A DNA stretch of 64,000 bases from Paenibacillus antri (GCF_005765165.1 NZ_VCIW01000004.1:124001-188000); one strand, 5' to 3'; shown: positions 9,446 through 17,972, numbered from the stretch's first letter. The notes: a model not told the origin generated them from the sequence alone. Numbers and translations: made by a program.

Positions 9446-9494
9446 CGATTTCTGTCACTAATTTTTCATCATTGGTACATGACTGGTTCCCTAA

Positions 9495-9524
9495 TTGTTG
9501 GGGGGGGAATGGCTGTGTTATAAT
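9495..9524 (+). promoter_or_regulatory. SigA-type promoter of the GntR-fusion regulator
   Basis: TTGTTG (9495-9500), an 18-base spacer containing a G tract, and a perfect TATAAT (9519-9524), 45 bases before the regulator start. A second CTGGTTCCC copy (9483-9491) abuts the -35. Confidence 0.6.
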
Positions 9525-9568
9525 GAGCCGAATATTGGAAAATTCGATAGGGCAGGTCAGGTGATACG

Positions 9569-10936
9569 ATGAGCGGCAAACCGGATCGCGTAACGTTCGA
9601 AGCTCGCATGAACGTCATCCTGACGGAGCTTCGCAAGGAGATCATCTCCGGGATCCGCCCGCAAGGCAGTTATTTACCTTCCGAGACGGTGCTGGGCGAA
9701 CAGTTTCGGATGAGCAAGAAGTCCGTGCGGAAAGCGCTCGAATCTCTCGTGGACGAAGGCTTGATCGTGAAAATCCCGCGCGTGGGCAACCAAGTGTCGA
9801 TCCGAGAGAAGGAGCCGCTTGCGGTCATTAGATTAGGCGTATATCCCTCGATCGAAGAGCAAGGCGTACTGGCCGGCTTGCTGGAGCGGTTCGGACGAAC
9901 GTATCCCAACGTTCGGGTAGAGACGGTGACGCTGCCGTACAGCCGTTACCCGTCCAGCGTCAAGGGATATTTGGACGAAGGCTTTCTGGACGTCTTCACG
10001 CTGAACAATCGAAATTTCGCGGATCTGGAGCATTCCGACCATCTCCATTTGGTGGAGGAGCGGATGCCGAACCCGGAGCTGCACCCGTTTTTGTCCGAAC
10101 GGTTTCGAGCGGGCGGGAAGCTGTACGCGACCCCGTTCCAATTTTCGCCGGTCGTGCTTTGTTACAACAAGGATCTATTCAAGCGCAGCGGGTTGAAGGA
10201 GCCTCACAGCGGCTGGAGCTGGAAGGAGCTGCTCGATTGCGCCGTAGCGATCAAGGAGACATCCGGGGTTTACGGGTTTTACGCGCATATCGAATCGTTG
10301 AACCGATTTCCTATATTTCTGCTTCAAGCGGGGTATCGGTTTCTTCGGGACGATGACGGCGGCTACCGGTTCGACGATCCCGCATTATGGGATATCTTGA
10401 CAGACTGCCGGCGACTGCTGCATGGCCAAGGCGTCCCGCCGGCGTTCCTGTCGGAAGGCGACGCGGGGGCGGAGACGTTGTTCAAGGAACAGAAGACGGG
10501 CATGATCATGACGACGTACTACGGTTTACAGCTGCTTAAGTCGGTTCCGTTCGCGTACGACATCTCCCCGCTGCCGTTCGGACGACTTCCGAAGACGCTG
10601 CTGCTCGTCACGGGCCTGGCCGTCAATCGGCAGTCCAAACAGAAAGAATCGGCCCGGCTCTTAGTCGATTTCCTTACGGGACCGTCGGCGCAACGAGAGC
10701 TGCAGCTGTTTTCGCTGGCGCCGTCCGCGCATTCCGGCGCCGCGGACGAGGCCGAGGAAGCGACGAAGGACGGGCCTTCCCGGTATCGGTTGTATCGCGA
10801 GATCGTACCCGCCTTCGCCGATTATAAGGAGTTGGACATTTCCATCGAGGCGTTGGATGCGTTCAGCCAGGAGCTGAAGCTGTTTTGGGCCGGACTGGAA
10901 GAGCCGGAAGCGGTGATCGGACGTCTTCACGGGTAA
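9569..10936 (+). CDS. GntR-type DNA-binding domain fused to a solute-binding-protein domain
   Basis: 455 residues with no signal peptide. Residues 1-85 form a GntR winged helix (LPSETVLGEQF at 36-46, then a recognition helix ending RKALESL). From about 88 the chain continues as an ABC-type family 1 solute-binding fold (VIRLGVYPS, YATPFQFSPVVLCYNKDLFK, FKEQKTGMIMTTYYG) that would normally be secreted. Known GntR proteins use UTRA, FCD or MocR effector domains; here a periplasmic-binding-type module appears to act as a cytoplasmic ligand sensor. It is divergent from the propeller gene and followed by a sugar kinase, so a carbohydrate effector is the simplest inference. Confidence 0.85.
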   Translation: MSGKPDRVTFEARMNVILTELRKEIISGIRPQGSYLPSETVLGEQFRMSKKSVRKALESLVDEGLIVKIPRVGNQVSIREKEPLAVIRLGVYPSIEEQGVLAGLLERFGRTYPNVRVETVTLPYSRYPSSVKGYLDEGFLDVFTLNNRNFADLEHSDHLHLVEERMPNPELHPFLSERFRAGGKLYATPFQFSPVVLCYNKDLFKRSGLKEPHSGWSWKELLDCAVAIKETSGVYGFYAHIESLNRFPIFLLQAGYRFLRDDDGGYRFDDPALWDILTDCRRLLHGQGVPPAFLSEGDAGAETLFKEQKTGMIMTTYYGLQLLKSVPFAYDISPLPFGRLPKTLLLVTGLAVNRQSKQKESARLLVDFLTGPSAQRELQLFSLAPSAHSGAADEAEEATKDGPSRYRLYREIVPAFADYKELDISIEALDAFSQELKLFWAGLEEPEAVIGRLHG

Positions 10937-11017
10937 GGGCGCACCTTCGCCCGGAAGCAGAGCGTTTCGGAGGAGAAGAGGTCATTACTCGGTAACGGCC
11001 GAAATGGAGGAACGGGA

Positions 11018-11950
11018 ATGAACAAGATCGTGTACGTATTAGGCGAGCTGAACGTCGATCTTATTATGACCGGAGACGACGTCACCCCCGAATGGAACCG
11101 GGAGAAGCTCGTGAATTCATTCGATATGGCGCTCGGTTCATCGTCGGCGATCACGGCTTGCGGTCTTGCGGGGCTCGGCCTCGATGTACGGATGGTATCC
11201 GTCGTCGGCGACGACGAGTTCGGGGCGTTCTGCATCGAGCGACTGAAGGAGAGAGGCGTGTCGGTCGAACACGTCGCCGCGCTGGAAGCCGAGAAGACGG
11301 GCGTGACGCTCTCGCTCTCTACGAAGCGGGATCGGGCGCTGCTTACGTATATGGGGACGATCTCGATGCTGCGGCCGGAGCATCTACCCGAGCGCATGCT
11401 CGATGAAGCCGATCATATTCACTTCGGCTCGTATTTCTTGCAGGGGAGCATGAGGCCGCATTGGTTCGCATGGTTTCGGAAGGCGAAGGAACGCGGCATC
11501 ACGACCTCGTTCGATACCGGTTGGGATCCGAGCGAACGTTGGTACAAGGATGAAATTTCGGAGCTGCTCGCGGTCACGGACTATTTCGTTCCGAGCGAAG
11601 ACGAACTCATGAACATCTTCGGCGGCGAGAGCCTGTACGAGACGCTTGACGCCGTACCGGCCCATCCGGGCCGGATCGCCGTGAAGTGCGGCGCCCGCGG
11701 CGCGGTGCTGGCGGGCCCGGGCAAGGAGCGGATCGTCGTCGGACCGTTCCCGGTCGAACCGGTCGATACGACCGGGGCGGGCGATTCGTTCAACGCCGGG
11801 TTCATCTATGCGAGCCTCGCCGGATTTGAGGACAAGGAAGCGCTGAGGTTCGCGTGCGCCTGCGGCGCGCTGGCGACGACGCGGATCGGCGGCGCGAGCG
11901 GCGTCCCTTCGCTGCAGGACGTAGAAGCGATGTTGAAATCGCCGAACTAA
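11018..11950 (+). CDS. PfkB-family carbohydrate kinase
   Basis: 310 residues of the ribokinase/PfkB fold. The C-terminal signature DTTGAGDSFNAGF (about 249-261) supplies the anion hole and the catalytic Asp; the N-terminal ELNVDLIMTG strand and a GSSSAITACGLAGLG glycine-rich segment match sugar-binding parts of the family. GGAGG precedes the ATG by 9 bases. It lies 81 bases after the GntR/solute-binding regulator and probably shares its transcript. It should phosphorylate a sugar or sugar acid (fructose, ribose or 2-keto-3-deoxygluconate types are possible) in the cytoplasm; the exact substrate cannot be read. Confidence 0.88.
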   Translation: MNKIVYVLGELNVDLIMTGDDVTPEWNREKLVNSFDMALGSSSAITACGLAGLGLDVRMVSVVGDDEFGAFCIERLKERGVSVEHVAALEAEKTGVTLSLSTKRDRALLTYMGTISMLRPEHLPERMLDEADHIHFGSYFLQGSMRPHWFAWFRKAKERGITTSFDTGWDPSERWYKDEISELLAVTDYFVPSEDELMNIFGGESLYETLDAVPAHPGRIAVKCGARGAVLAGPGKERIVVGPFPVEPVDTTGAGDSFNAGFIYASLAGFEDKEALRFACACGALATTRIGGASGVPSLQDVEAMLKSPN

Positions 11951-11954
11951 CGAC

Positions 11955-11990
11955 AACGGAGAGGCTCCTTAAGGGGAAGCCTCTCCGTTT
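11955..11990. terminator. Terminator between sugar kinase and membrane protein
   Basis: AACGGAGAGGCT (11955-11966) pairs with AGCCTCTCCGTT (11978-11989), followed by T-rich sequence on the plus strand; it also lies just past the 3' end of the convergent gene. Confidence 0.85.
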
Positions 11991-11995
11991 CGTTT

Positions 11996-12964
11996 CTAAT
12001 GGCAAAACAGTCCGAAATTCCGAAGCGGCCAGAAAGTAACCGGCTGGCTCAAGAAATAAAGCACCTCTTCGAATCGCGAGACGGGTACGACCAACAGCTC
12101 CTTATCGATAGCTCTTACTTGCTCGTAAGCTTCGACCGGTACGAAAAACACCTTCGGCTCCGAGCGTAAAGCCGCCTGCGTATACGCCTCGATATCGTCC
12201 ACCATACCGATCGATCCGTCCGGGGCGACGGAGCCGATCCCCATGACGGATTGCCCCTGCGTCACGTCTTCGCTTAAGGTCGCATCCCAGCGCGCCAGCG
12301 TCTTCATCAGCGCATGCGGGTCCGTCGCCGCGCCGTCCGCGGCATAGAAGCTCTCCGGCACCTCGAACGGAAGCTCGTATAAGTCCCCGAAGTCCTCCTC
12401 CGACAGCTCGGCGAGGCCGAGACCGTTCGAGCCGGACGCTTCGTCGGAAGCTTCGGCTCGGTTCCACGGCTGCCGGAACAGCTCGACCGCCAGGGCGGCG
12501 CGCAGCTCCACGTTAGGCGCCGAGATGGCGCCCTTCTTCCCGTCGACCGAGTAATCGCTCGCCTCGGCGGGACCGACGGTATGAACGCCGGGGACGGGGA
12601 AGCACAATACCGCCGGAACGACGAGCGCCAGGGCGGCGACTCGGGAAGACCAAGCGCGAATGCCGCGCCATTCGAACGCATAGAACAGCAGGCCGGCCGC
12701 TTGCATCATAATCATCCCGGCCATTGGCAATACTTTGAACAATCCTAGAATCGCCGCGAGCAGTAGGAAAATAGAGAACAGCCGACGTCCGATGCCGATG
12801 CCGCGTCCCGCGACGTCGGCCTTCGCCGCGTTCGACGCGCCGAACGCGAGCGCGGCCGCGCCGGACGCCGCAGCGGCCCAGTCCGAGCCGGCGACGAAAT
12901 ACGCGTAACAGGCGAGAAGATAGAGCGCCGCATATAAGATCATGCCTATGATTCTTATCGTCAT
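11996..12964 (-). CDS. Membrane protein with a degenerate Lon-protease-like C-terminal domain
   Basis: 322 residues: about four hydrophobic helices in the first 150 residues, then a soluble domain. Its segment SVMGIGSVAPDGSIGMVDDI followed by EAYTQAAL and KVFFVPVEAY resembles the core of Lon/YlbL proteolytic domains (consensus GTGTI-DG-VGPIGGI-QK-AA-FF-P). In my hand alignment the catalytic Ser of GPSAG is replaced (ATDPHALM) and the catalytic Lys is Tyr, so the domain should not cleave. The start at 12964 has TAGGAG 9 bases before it. It stands alone between two terminated or divergent units. The Lon relationship is by eye and needs a profile search. Confidence 0.55.
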   Translation of the reverse strand: MTIRIIGMILYAALYLLACYAYFVAGSDWAAAASGAAALAFGASNAAKADVAGRGIGIGRRLFSIFLLLAAILGLFKVLPMAGMIMMQAAGLLFYAFEWRGIRAWSSRVAALALVVPAVLCFPVPGVHTVGPAEASDYSVDGKKGAISAPNVELRAALAVELFRQPWNRAEASDEASGSNGLGLAELSEEDFGDLYELPFEVPESFYAADGAATDPHALMKTLARWDATLSEDVTQGQSVMGIGSVAPDGSIGMVDDIEAYTQAALRSEPKVFFVPVEAYEQVRAIDKELLVVPVSRFEEVLYFLSQPVTFWPLRNFGLFCH

Positions 12965-12986
12965 CTCATTTTTCTCCTAAATTAGG

Positions 12987-13015
12987 TTGACGTATAGATC
13001 AATAATTTCTACAAT
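12987..13015 (+). promoter_or_regulatory. SigA-type promoter of the sulfonate-type ABC/cysK operon
   Basis: TTGACG (12987-12992), an exact 17-base spacer and TACAAT (13010-13015), 84 bases before the lipoprotein gene. It is among the best promoter matches in the window. Confidence 0.75.
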
Positions 13016-13018
13016 AAA

Positions 13019-13051
13019 CCGGTATCCCAAGTATCCCTCTGGGGATTACCG
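13019..13051 (+). promoter_or_regulatory. Imperfect dyad downstream of the sulfonate-operon promoter
   Basis: CCGGTATCCC (13019-13028) faces GGGGATTACCG (13041-13051), the reverse complement of CGGTAATCCCC; the arms differ by one inserted base. It begins 4 bases after the -10, overlapping the transcription start, so it could be a repressor operator (a sulfur regulator such as CymR is a guess) or a leader hairpin. Confidence 0.45.
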
Positions 13052-13098
13052 ATATTATATACAGCCACAGACCAAAAGTCACGGAGGAGAAACCAAAA

Positions 13099-14154
13099 AT
13101 GCGTAACATTCGTTGGAGAAAACCGTTGTTCGCGTCGATCGTACTCGTGTTGGCATTGACGACGGCGGCATGCGGGGGTCAACCGCAAGGGAACGGAGCA
13201 GAGCAAGGGGCGTCCGAAGGAGCGCAAGAAACGCAGAAGCAGAAGCTTCGTCTCGGCTATCTGAATGTCATGGACGACGCGCAGACGATTCTCGCGCATC
13301 GCGCGGGCTTCTACGAGAAGCACGGCTTGGACGTCGAGATGCAGCTGTTCTCCAGCGGCACCGACTTGATCAAGGCGATCGTCGGCGGTCAGCTGGACGC
13401 GGGCGTGCTCGGCTTCTCGAACGCGTTATCTTGGCTCGATAAGGGAGCGGACCTGAAGATCGTCGGCGGCGCGCAAATGGGCTACCATAGCATGCTCGTC
13501 GAGCAAGACAGCGGCATAACGAGCGTCGAGCAGCTGAAGGGCAAGAGCGTCGCTTCCCAGAGCCAAGGCAGCACGGCCGACATCGTCTTGAACGGCGTCG
13601 TCTGGAAGCAAGCGGGTCTTGCTCGCGAGGAAGTGACGATGCAATACGTCTCTCCGGCGGTCGCGATTCAATCGTTGGCTTCGAAGAAGGTCGACGGCGC
13701 ATTCGTCTTCGAGCCGTACGCATCGATCGCGAAGATGACGTATCCGGTGAAAGAAATTTACGAAATCGGTCAGCAGTGGCCGTTCCCGTGCATGGTCGTC
13801 ATCGCGTCGGGCGACATCGTGAAGAACAACCAAACGGCGGTATACGACATGCTGGACGCGCAGAAGGAAGCGATCGACATGCTCGAGAGCGATCCGGAAG
13901 CGGCGGCGAAGTTTATCACCGACGATTTCATTACGGAAGATACGCTCACGAAGCTCGACGGTTCGACCGTCCCCGCGGAAGCGGTTATTCAGGCGTCCAT
14001 CGAATCCCAACAATTCAACTGGGAGATCACGGAGCAGGATATCGCCCGGATGGACGAGGTCGCCTCGTTCATGGTCGAGCAAGGCATCTTGACCGCGAAG
14101 CCGGACGTGACGACCGCGCTTGACCTGAGCTGGCAAGAGCAGCAGCAAGAATAG
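13099..14154 (+). CDS. Sulfonate/taurine/nitrate-type ABC substrate-binding lipoprotein
   Basis: 351 residues with a lipoprotein signal: hydrophobic LFASIVLVLAL and lipobox TAAC at 22-25. The mature part is an NMT1/SsuA-type fold (LRLGYLNVMDDAQTILAHRA, then GTDLIKAIVGGQLDAGVLGF, and GKSVASQSQGSTADIVLN). First gene of a receptor-permease-ATPase-cysK operon. The SsuA/TauA/NrtA family binds small oxyanion compounds; the cysteine synthase downstream makes an organosulfur ligand such as a sulfonate the best inference, although riboflavin- or pyrimidine-precursor receptors share this fold. Confidence 0.88.
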   Translation: MRNIRWRKPLFASIVLVLALTTAACGGQPQGNGAEQGASEGAQETQKQKLRLGYLNVMDDAQTILAHRAGFYEKHGLDVEMQLFSSGTDLIKAIVGGQLDAGVLGFSNALSWLDKGADLKIVGGAQMGYHSMLVEQDSGITSVEQLKGKSVASQSQGSTADIVLNGVVWKQAGLAREEVTMQYVSPAVAIQSLASKKVDGAFVFEPYASIAKMTYPVKEIYEIGQQWPFPCMVVIASGDIVKNNQTAVYDMLDAQKEAIDMLESDPEAAAKFITDDFITEDTLTKLDGSTVPAEAVIQASIESQQFNWEITEQDIARMDEVASFMVEQGILTAKPDVTTALDLSWQEQQQE

Positions 14155-14165
14155 GGTGCGACACG

Positions 14166-14936
14166 ATGCGAAGCATTCGTAACGTTTGGCCGTTCCTGGC
14201 TGCAGTGGCGTCGCTGTTGGCGCTGCTGCAGCTCGGGAATTGGCTGAATCCGATCATTTTCCCATCGCTGCCCGCCGTATTCGATCGACTCGTTGGCAGC
14301 CTGAACGACGAGAAGTTCTGGCAGACCGTCGGGGCGAGCCTGTACCGGCTGTTCGTCGGATATCCGATCGCTTGCATCGTCGCGGGATTTCTGGGGCTCG
14401 TCGCCGGACTGTACCGCGGTTTTGCGTTATATTTGCGTCGCTTGATCGCCATTCTGCAATCCATCCCGCCGATTACTTGGCTGCCGTTCTTAATGATCAT
14501 CTTCGGCTTCGGCGACGTTCCGATCATCCTCATCGTCATGATCGCCAGCTTCTTCCCGATGGCGATCTCGGTCATGAACGGAACGGAAGGCGTCATCCGC
14601 ACCCATCTGGAAGTCGCCAAGGTGCTCGGCGCGAACAAGGGTCAGCTGCTCCGCAAGGTGTATTTGCCCGAGACGTTCCCGGCGTTCATTACGGGGGCGC
14701 AGGTCGCTTTCGGCAACGCCTGGCGATCGCTCGTCGCGGGCGAGATGGTCGGCAGCACGATGGTCGGACTCGGCTTCTCGATTACCTTCACTGCGAATGT
14801 CGCCGATATGAGCGGTCTCATCATGTATATCATCGTCATCGGCACGTTCGCGACGCTGCTGGACCAGGTGCTGCTCGAGCGGTTGAAACGCAGACTTCTT
14901 CGCTGGCGGTACGTCGGCGGTGGGGAGGAACGATAA
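14166..14936 (+). CDS. ABC transporter permease, SsuC/TauC type
   Basis: 256 residues with about six membrane helices and the EAA-type loop LEVAKVLGANKGQLLRKVYL followed by PETFPAF, as in SsuC/TauC/NrtB permeases. It starts 11 bases after the receptor gene and is followed with no gap by the ATPase gene, whose ATG comes directly after this TAA. It forms the homodimeric membrane channel of the importer. Confidence 0.92.
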   Translation: MRSIRNVWPFLAAVASLLALLQLGNWLNPIIFPSLPAVFDRLVGSLNDEKFWQTVGASLYRLFVGYPIACIVAGFLGLVAGLYRGFALYLRRLIAILQSIPPITWLPFLMIIFGFGDVPIILIVMIASFFPMAISVMNGTEGVIRTHLEVAKVLGANKGQLLRKVYLPETFPAFITGAQVAFGNAWRSLVAGEMVGSTMVGLGFSITFTANVADMSGLIMYIIVIGTFATLLDQVLLERLKRRLLRWRYVGGGEER

Positions 14937-15674
14937 ATGCAAACGTTGGAATTGCGTCAAGTCAGCAAGTCTTTCGGCGATTTGCAGGTGCTGAAGGACA
15001 TTCGTCTAAAGGTTGAACGGGGCGAATTCGCGGCGATCGTCGGACCGTCGGGCTGCGGCAAGAGCACGGCGCTCCGGATGTTCGCGGGGCTCGAGACGGC
15101 TACGGAAGGCGAGGTACTCTCCGGAGACGTCAAGATCGAAGGACCGTCGCCGCGCCGCATGATGATCTTTCAAGAGCACGCGTTATATCCATGGCTCACG
15201 GTCGAGCAGAATGTCGGAATGGGCTTGGAGATCGCGAATATACCAAAGAACGAGCGCCTTCCCCGAATTAACGAGGTGCTCGATAAGGTGAACCTCACCG
15301 GATTCAATCACTATTTCCCGTCCCAGCTGTCCGGCGGCATGCGGCAGCGCGTCGCGATCGCGCGCGCGCTCGTCATGGATCCGGAGATCTTGCTGCTGGA
15401 CGAGCCGTACGGCGCGCTGGACGCGATGACCCGGCTGAAGATGCAGAACGAGCTGATCCGGATTTGGCACGGGACCGGCAAGACGATGCTCCTGATTACG
15501 CACGATATCGACGAAGCGCTGTACTTGGCGGATAAAGTGTACGTCATGAGCCCGAGGCCCGGTCAGATCATTCGCACGATCCGTCTCGACAGCCCGCGGC
15601 CGCGCAACCGGCACAGCCAGGAGTTCGTCTCGCACCGACAAGAAATCATGCAGCTCTTAGGACTGGAAGAGTAA
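14937..15674 (+). CDS. ABC transporter ATP-binding protein, SsuB/TauB type
   Basis: 245 residues with Walker A GPSGCGKST, Q-loop (MIFQEHALYPWLTV), signature LSGGMRQRVAIARAL, Walker B ILLLDEPYGALD and the switch His in LLITHDIDEAL. The family powers import of sulfonates, taurine, nitrate or related compounds. GGAGG precedes the start, inside the permease gene, so translation is coupled. The C-terminus RPRNRHSQEFVSHRQEIMQL is typical of SsuB-like ATPases. Confidence 0.94.
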   Translation: MQTLELRQVSKSFGDLQVLKDIRLKVERGEFAAIVGPSGCGKSTALRMFAGLETATEGEVLSGDVKIEGPSPRRMMIFQEHALYPWLTVEQNVGMGLEIANIPKNERLPRINEVLDKVNLTGFNHYFPSQLSGGMRQRVAIARALVMDPEILLLDEPYGALDAMTRLKMQNELIRIWHGTGKTMLLITHDIDEALYLADKVYVMSPRPGQIIRTIRLDSPRPRNRHSQEFVSHRQEIMQLLGLEE

Positions 15675-15703
15675 GAGCAACCGAGTAGAAGGAGGGGATA
15701 TCG

Positions 15704-16636
15704 TTGCCTAAGATGGTTACGTCCGTTATGGATTTAATCGGAGAGACGCCGATCGTACGGCTGAACCGGGTCGCGGCCGACGTTCCCGCATCCGTCTATA
15801 TGAAGCTTGAATCCTTCAATCCCGGCAAGAGCGTCAAGGACCGGGCCGCTGCGAATATGATTCGGGTCGCGGAGCTGGAAGGACGAATCCAGCCGGGGCG
15901 CACGACCGTCATCGAGCCGACGTCCGGCAACACCGGCATCGGCCTTGCGATGGTTTGCGCCGCCAAGGGGTACCGCTGCATCATCACGATGCCCGATAAC
16001 GCGACGAAGGAGCGAATATCGGTCATGAGAGCGTACGGCGCGGAGGTTTACCTGACGCCCGCCGCCAAGCGGATGACCGGCGCGATCGAGAAGGCGAACG
16101 AGCTCGCGGCCACCGTCCCCGATCCGTTCATCCCGATGCAGTTCGAGAACGCGGCGAATCCCGACGCGCATCGACATACGACCGCGCTCGAGATTTACGA
16201 CGCCTTCGAAGGCGGATTGGATGCTCTCGTGGTAACGGCCGGAACCGGAGGAACGGTGACGGGCGTCGGGGAAGAGCTGAAGCGGCGGATTCCCGGCATT
16301 CGGATTTACGTGATCGAGCCGGCCGGTTCGCCCGTGCTGGCTGGCGGCGAGCCGGGGCCGCACAAAATCCCGGGAACCGGACCGGGCTTCGTCCCGGCCA
16401 TTCTGAACCGCGGCGCCTTCGACGAAATTCTTCACATCGAAGACGACGACGCGCAGCGCATGGCTCGACGGCTGGCGAGGGAAGAGGGCATCCTGGTCGG
16501 CGCATCGGCGGCCGCGTCGGCGTTCTACGCCGTTCAAGTCGCTGGCGGCTTGCCGGCTTCCGCGCGCGTGCTCAGCCTTGCGCCGGACAGCGGCGAACGA
16601 TATTTATCCTCGGATTTATTCGCCTTCGAGGATTGA
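15704..16636 (+). CDS. cysK: Cysteine synthase (O-acetylserine sulfhydrylase)
   Basis: 310 residues from a TTG start at 15704; GGAGGGG lies 6 bases before it. PLP-enzyme motifs are present: NPGKSVKDRAA with the Schiff-base Lys, the substrate loop TSGNTGIGLA, and the phosphate-binding glycine loop GTGGTVTGVG. It makes cysteine from O-acetylserine and sulfide. Its place 29 bases after the ABC ATPase links uptake of an organosulfur compound to sulfur assimilation, although no desulfonating monooxygenase is present here. It may be a paralogue of a housekeeping copy elsewhere. Confidence 0.92.
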   Translation: MPKMVTSVMDLIGETPIVRLNRVAADVPASVYMKLESFNPGKSVKDRAAANMIRVAELEGRIQPGRTTVIEPTSGNTGIGLAMVCAAKGYRCIITMPDNATKERISVMRAYGAEVYLTPAAKRMTGAIEKANELAATVPDPFIPMQFENAANPDAHRHTTALEIYDAFEGGLDALVVTAGTGGTVTGVGEELKRRIPGIRIYVIEPAGSPVLAGGEPGPHKIPGTGPGFVPAILNRGAFDEILHIEDDDAQRMARRLAREEGILVGASAAASAFYAVQVAGGLPASARVLSLAPDSGERYLSSDLFAFED

Positions 16637-16643
16637 CCGAAAG

Positions 16644-16690
16644 AAAAGCGCACGGCTCCCGTTCCTTCGGGGTCCGTGCGCTTTGTTCGT
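16644..16690. terminator. Bidirectional terminator after cysK
   Basis: AAAGCGCACGG (16645-16655) pairs with CCGTGCGCTTT (16673-16683), with an inner CCCG/CGGG extension and a following T-rich run. It separates cysK from the convergent spore-protein gene. Confidence 0.85.
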
Positions 16691-16692
16691 TT

Positions 16693-16848
16693 TTATTGAC
16701 GGCGGGATTTGCCGTTGTTTTTGCCCTGGAACGCCTGAGCCGCTTCTTCCGCCGAAAACTCCGTATCCTCGGCGCCCGGAACCGGCATCTTGTTCAACTC
16801 CGTCGATTGTACGGCCGCTTTAGCAGCTTGCTTTTGCTTCTTAGCCAT
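16693..16848 (-). CDS. Small protein resembling gamma-type small acid-soluble spore protein
   Basis: 51 residues starting MAKKQKQAAKAAVQ, rich in Lys, Gln, Ala and Glu, with DTEFSAEEAAQAF near the C-terminal half. The TEF-S/A-E motif resembles the germination-protease cleavage site of gamma-type spore proteins (TEFASE in SspE), and composition and size fit the short Paenibacillus versions. The ATG at 16848 has AAGGAGG 6 bases before it. If correct, it is an amino-acid store made in the forespore. The assignment rests on one short motif and composition. Confidence 0.55.
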   Translation of the reverse strand: MAKKQKQAAKAAVQSTELNKMPVPGAEDTEFSAEEAAQAFQGKNNGKSRRQ

Positions 16849-16956
16849 GTCGCACCTCCTTCTGCTATCGAACAATCGTATTATTCTCGATACACTGCGT
16901 TTTTACCCCTCGGGAAAAGCTTCTAACGCTTCCCGCCCCAGGTGCGGCGGCGATGT

Positions 16957-17847
16957 TCAGCTGAACGTCCACCCCTTCAACAGCTCGATCCACGCCCGCG
17001 CCGCATACGGCAAATACCGCTCTTTCCGCCAGATCATCGCGAGCCTCCACTTCGGCTCCGGGAAGGCGAGCGGAACCGTTCGAACGGCGGGGTCGTCGAT
17101 CTTATCGCAGACGTTCTGCGGCAAGAACGCGACGCCGAAGCGAGCGGCGACCATCCCCGTCATGAAATCCCATTGCGTCGTTTCCAACGCGATCTCCGGC
17201 CGGAACCCTTCCTCTTCGCAAGCCTGCGAAATTAAATGATGCAGCGTAAACTGCTCTCCGAACAAGATGAACGGCTCGTCTGCCAGCTCGCGCAGCGCGA
17301 TCGACGAGCGGGAAGCGAGCGGATGCTCCGCGTGCAGCACCGCCCGAAGCTCGTCCTCGAAGAACGGCTGAATCGTGAACGCCGCTTCGTTCTCCACGGG
17401 CAGGATGACGATGCCGACGTCCAGGTCGCCGGCTTCGACGGCCGTTTCGATGCGCTTCCCGCCTTTTTCGATCAGTTTGATGTTGATATGCGGGTACTTG
17501 GCGTGGAAATGCTCGAGAATCGGGGGAAAGTACCGACCGCCGATCATGGGAGGCAATCCGAGCAGGAGATCGCCTCTTCGGAGCTCGAGCAGATCGTCCA
17601 GCTCGGTCGTCATGTTTTCCATGGAGGTTAAGATGCCTTGGGCCGAGCGCAGCAAAATTTCGCCGGCGTCCGTCAGTCGGATGCGCTTGCTTCCGCCGCG
17701 TTCGAACAAGGTGACGTTCAGCTCCTCCTCGAGCAGCCGGACCATCTTCGATAACGTCGGCTGGGTCACGTGCAACCGCTCCGCGGCTTTCGTATAACTT
17801 TGCGCTTTCGCTACGGCTACGAAATAAGAGAGCTGTCGTAGATCCAA
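16957..17847 (-). CDS. LysR-family transcriptional regulator (CidR-like)
   Basis: 296 residues. The N-terminal winged helix-turn-helix reads MDLRQLSYFVAVAKAQSYT, then AAERLHVTQPTLSKMV. The rest is the two-lobed LysR effector domain (GDLLLGLPPMIGGRYFPPIL, GDLDVGIVILPV). It is divergent from the acyl-CoA thioesterase gene across 125 bases of AT-rich DNA, the usual arrangement for a LysR protein and its target. CidR and YwbI-like members answer to small carboxylates, but the effector here is not readable. Confidence 0.9.
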   Translation of the reverse strand: MDLRQLSYFVAVAKAQSYTKAAERLHVTQPTLSKMVRLLEEELNVTLFERGGSKRIRLTDAGEILLRSAQGILTSMENMTTELDDLLELRRGDLLLGLPPMIGGRYFPPILEHFHAKYPHINIKLIEKGGKRIETAVEAGDLDVGIVILPVENEAAFTIQPFFEDELRAVLHAEHPLASRSSIALRELADEPFILFGEQFTLHHLISQACEEEGFRPEIALETTQWDFMTGMVAARFGVAFLPQNVCDKIDDPAVRTVPLAFPEPKWRLAMIWRKERYLPYAARAWIELLKGWTFS

Positions 17848-17972
17848 ATTAACAGCCTCCTTTCTCTATAGACAGATGGAATGAAAATCATTCGATATAT
17901 GTATTTTACTTATATTTCAATTCGCTGTAGAGTGATATGCATCATAGACATGAGAGAAGGAGAGAAGCAGAC

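Noticed and set aside
9497-9507. G tract as a possible G-quadruplex element
   Set aside because: A single G run; no three further runs nearby. It simply lies in the promoter spacer of the GntR-fusion gene.
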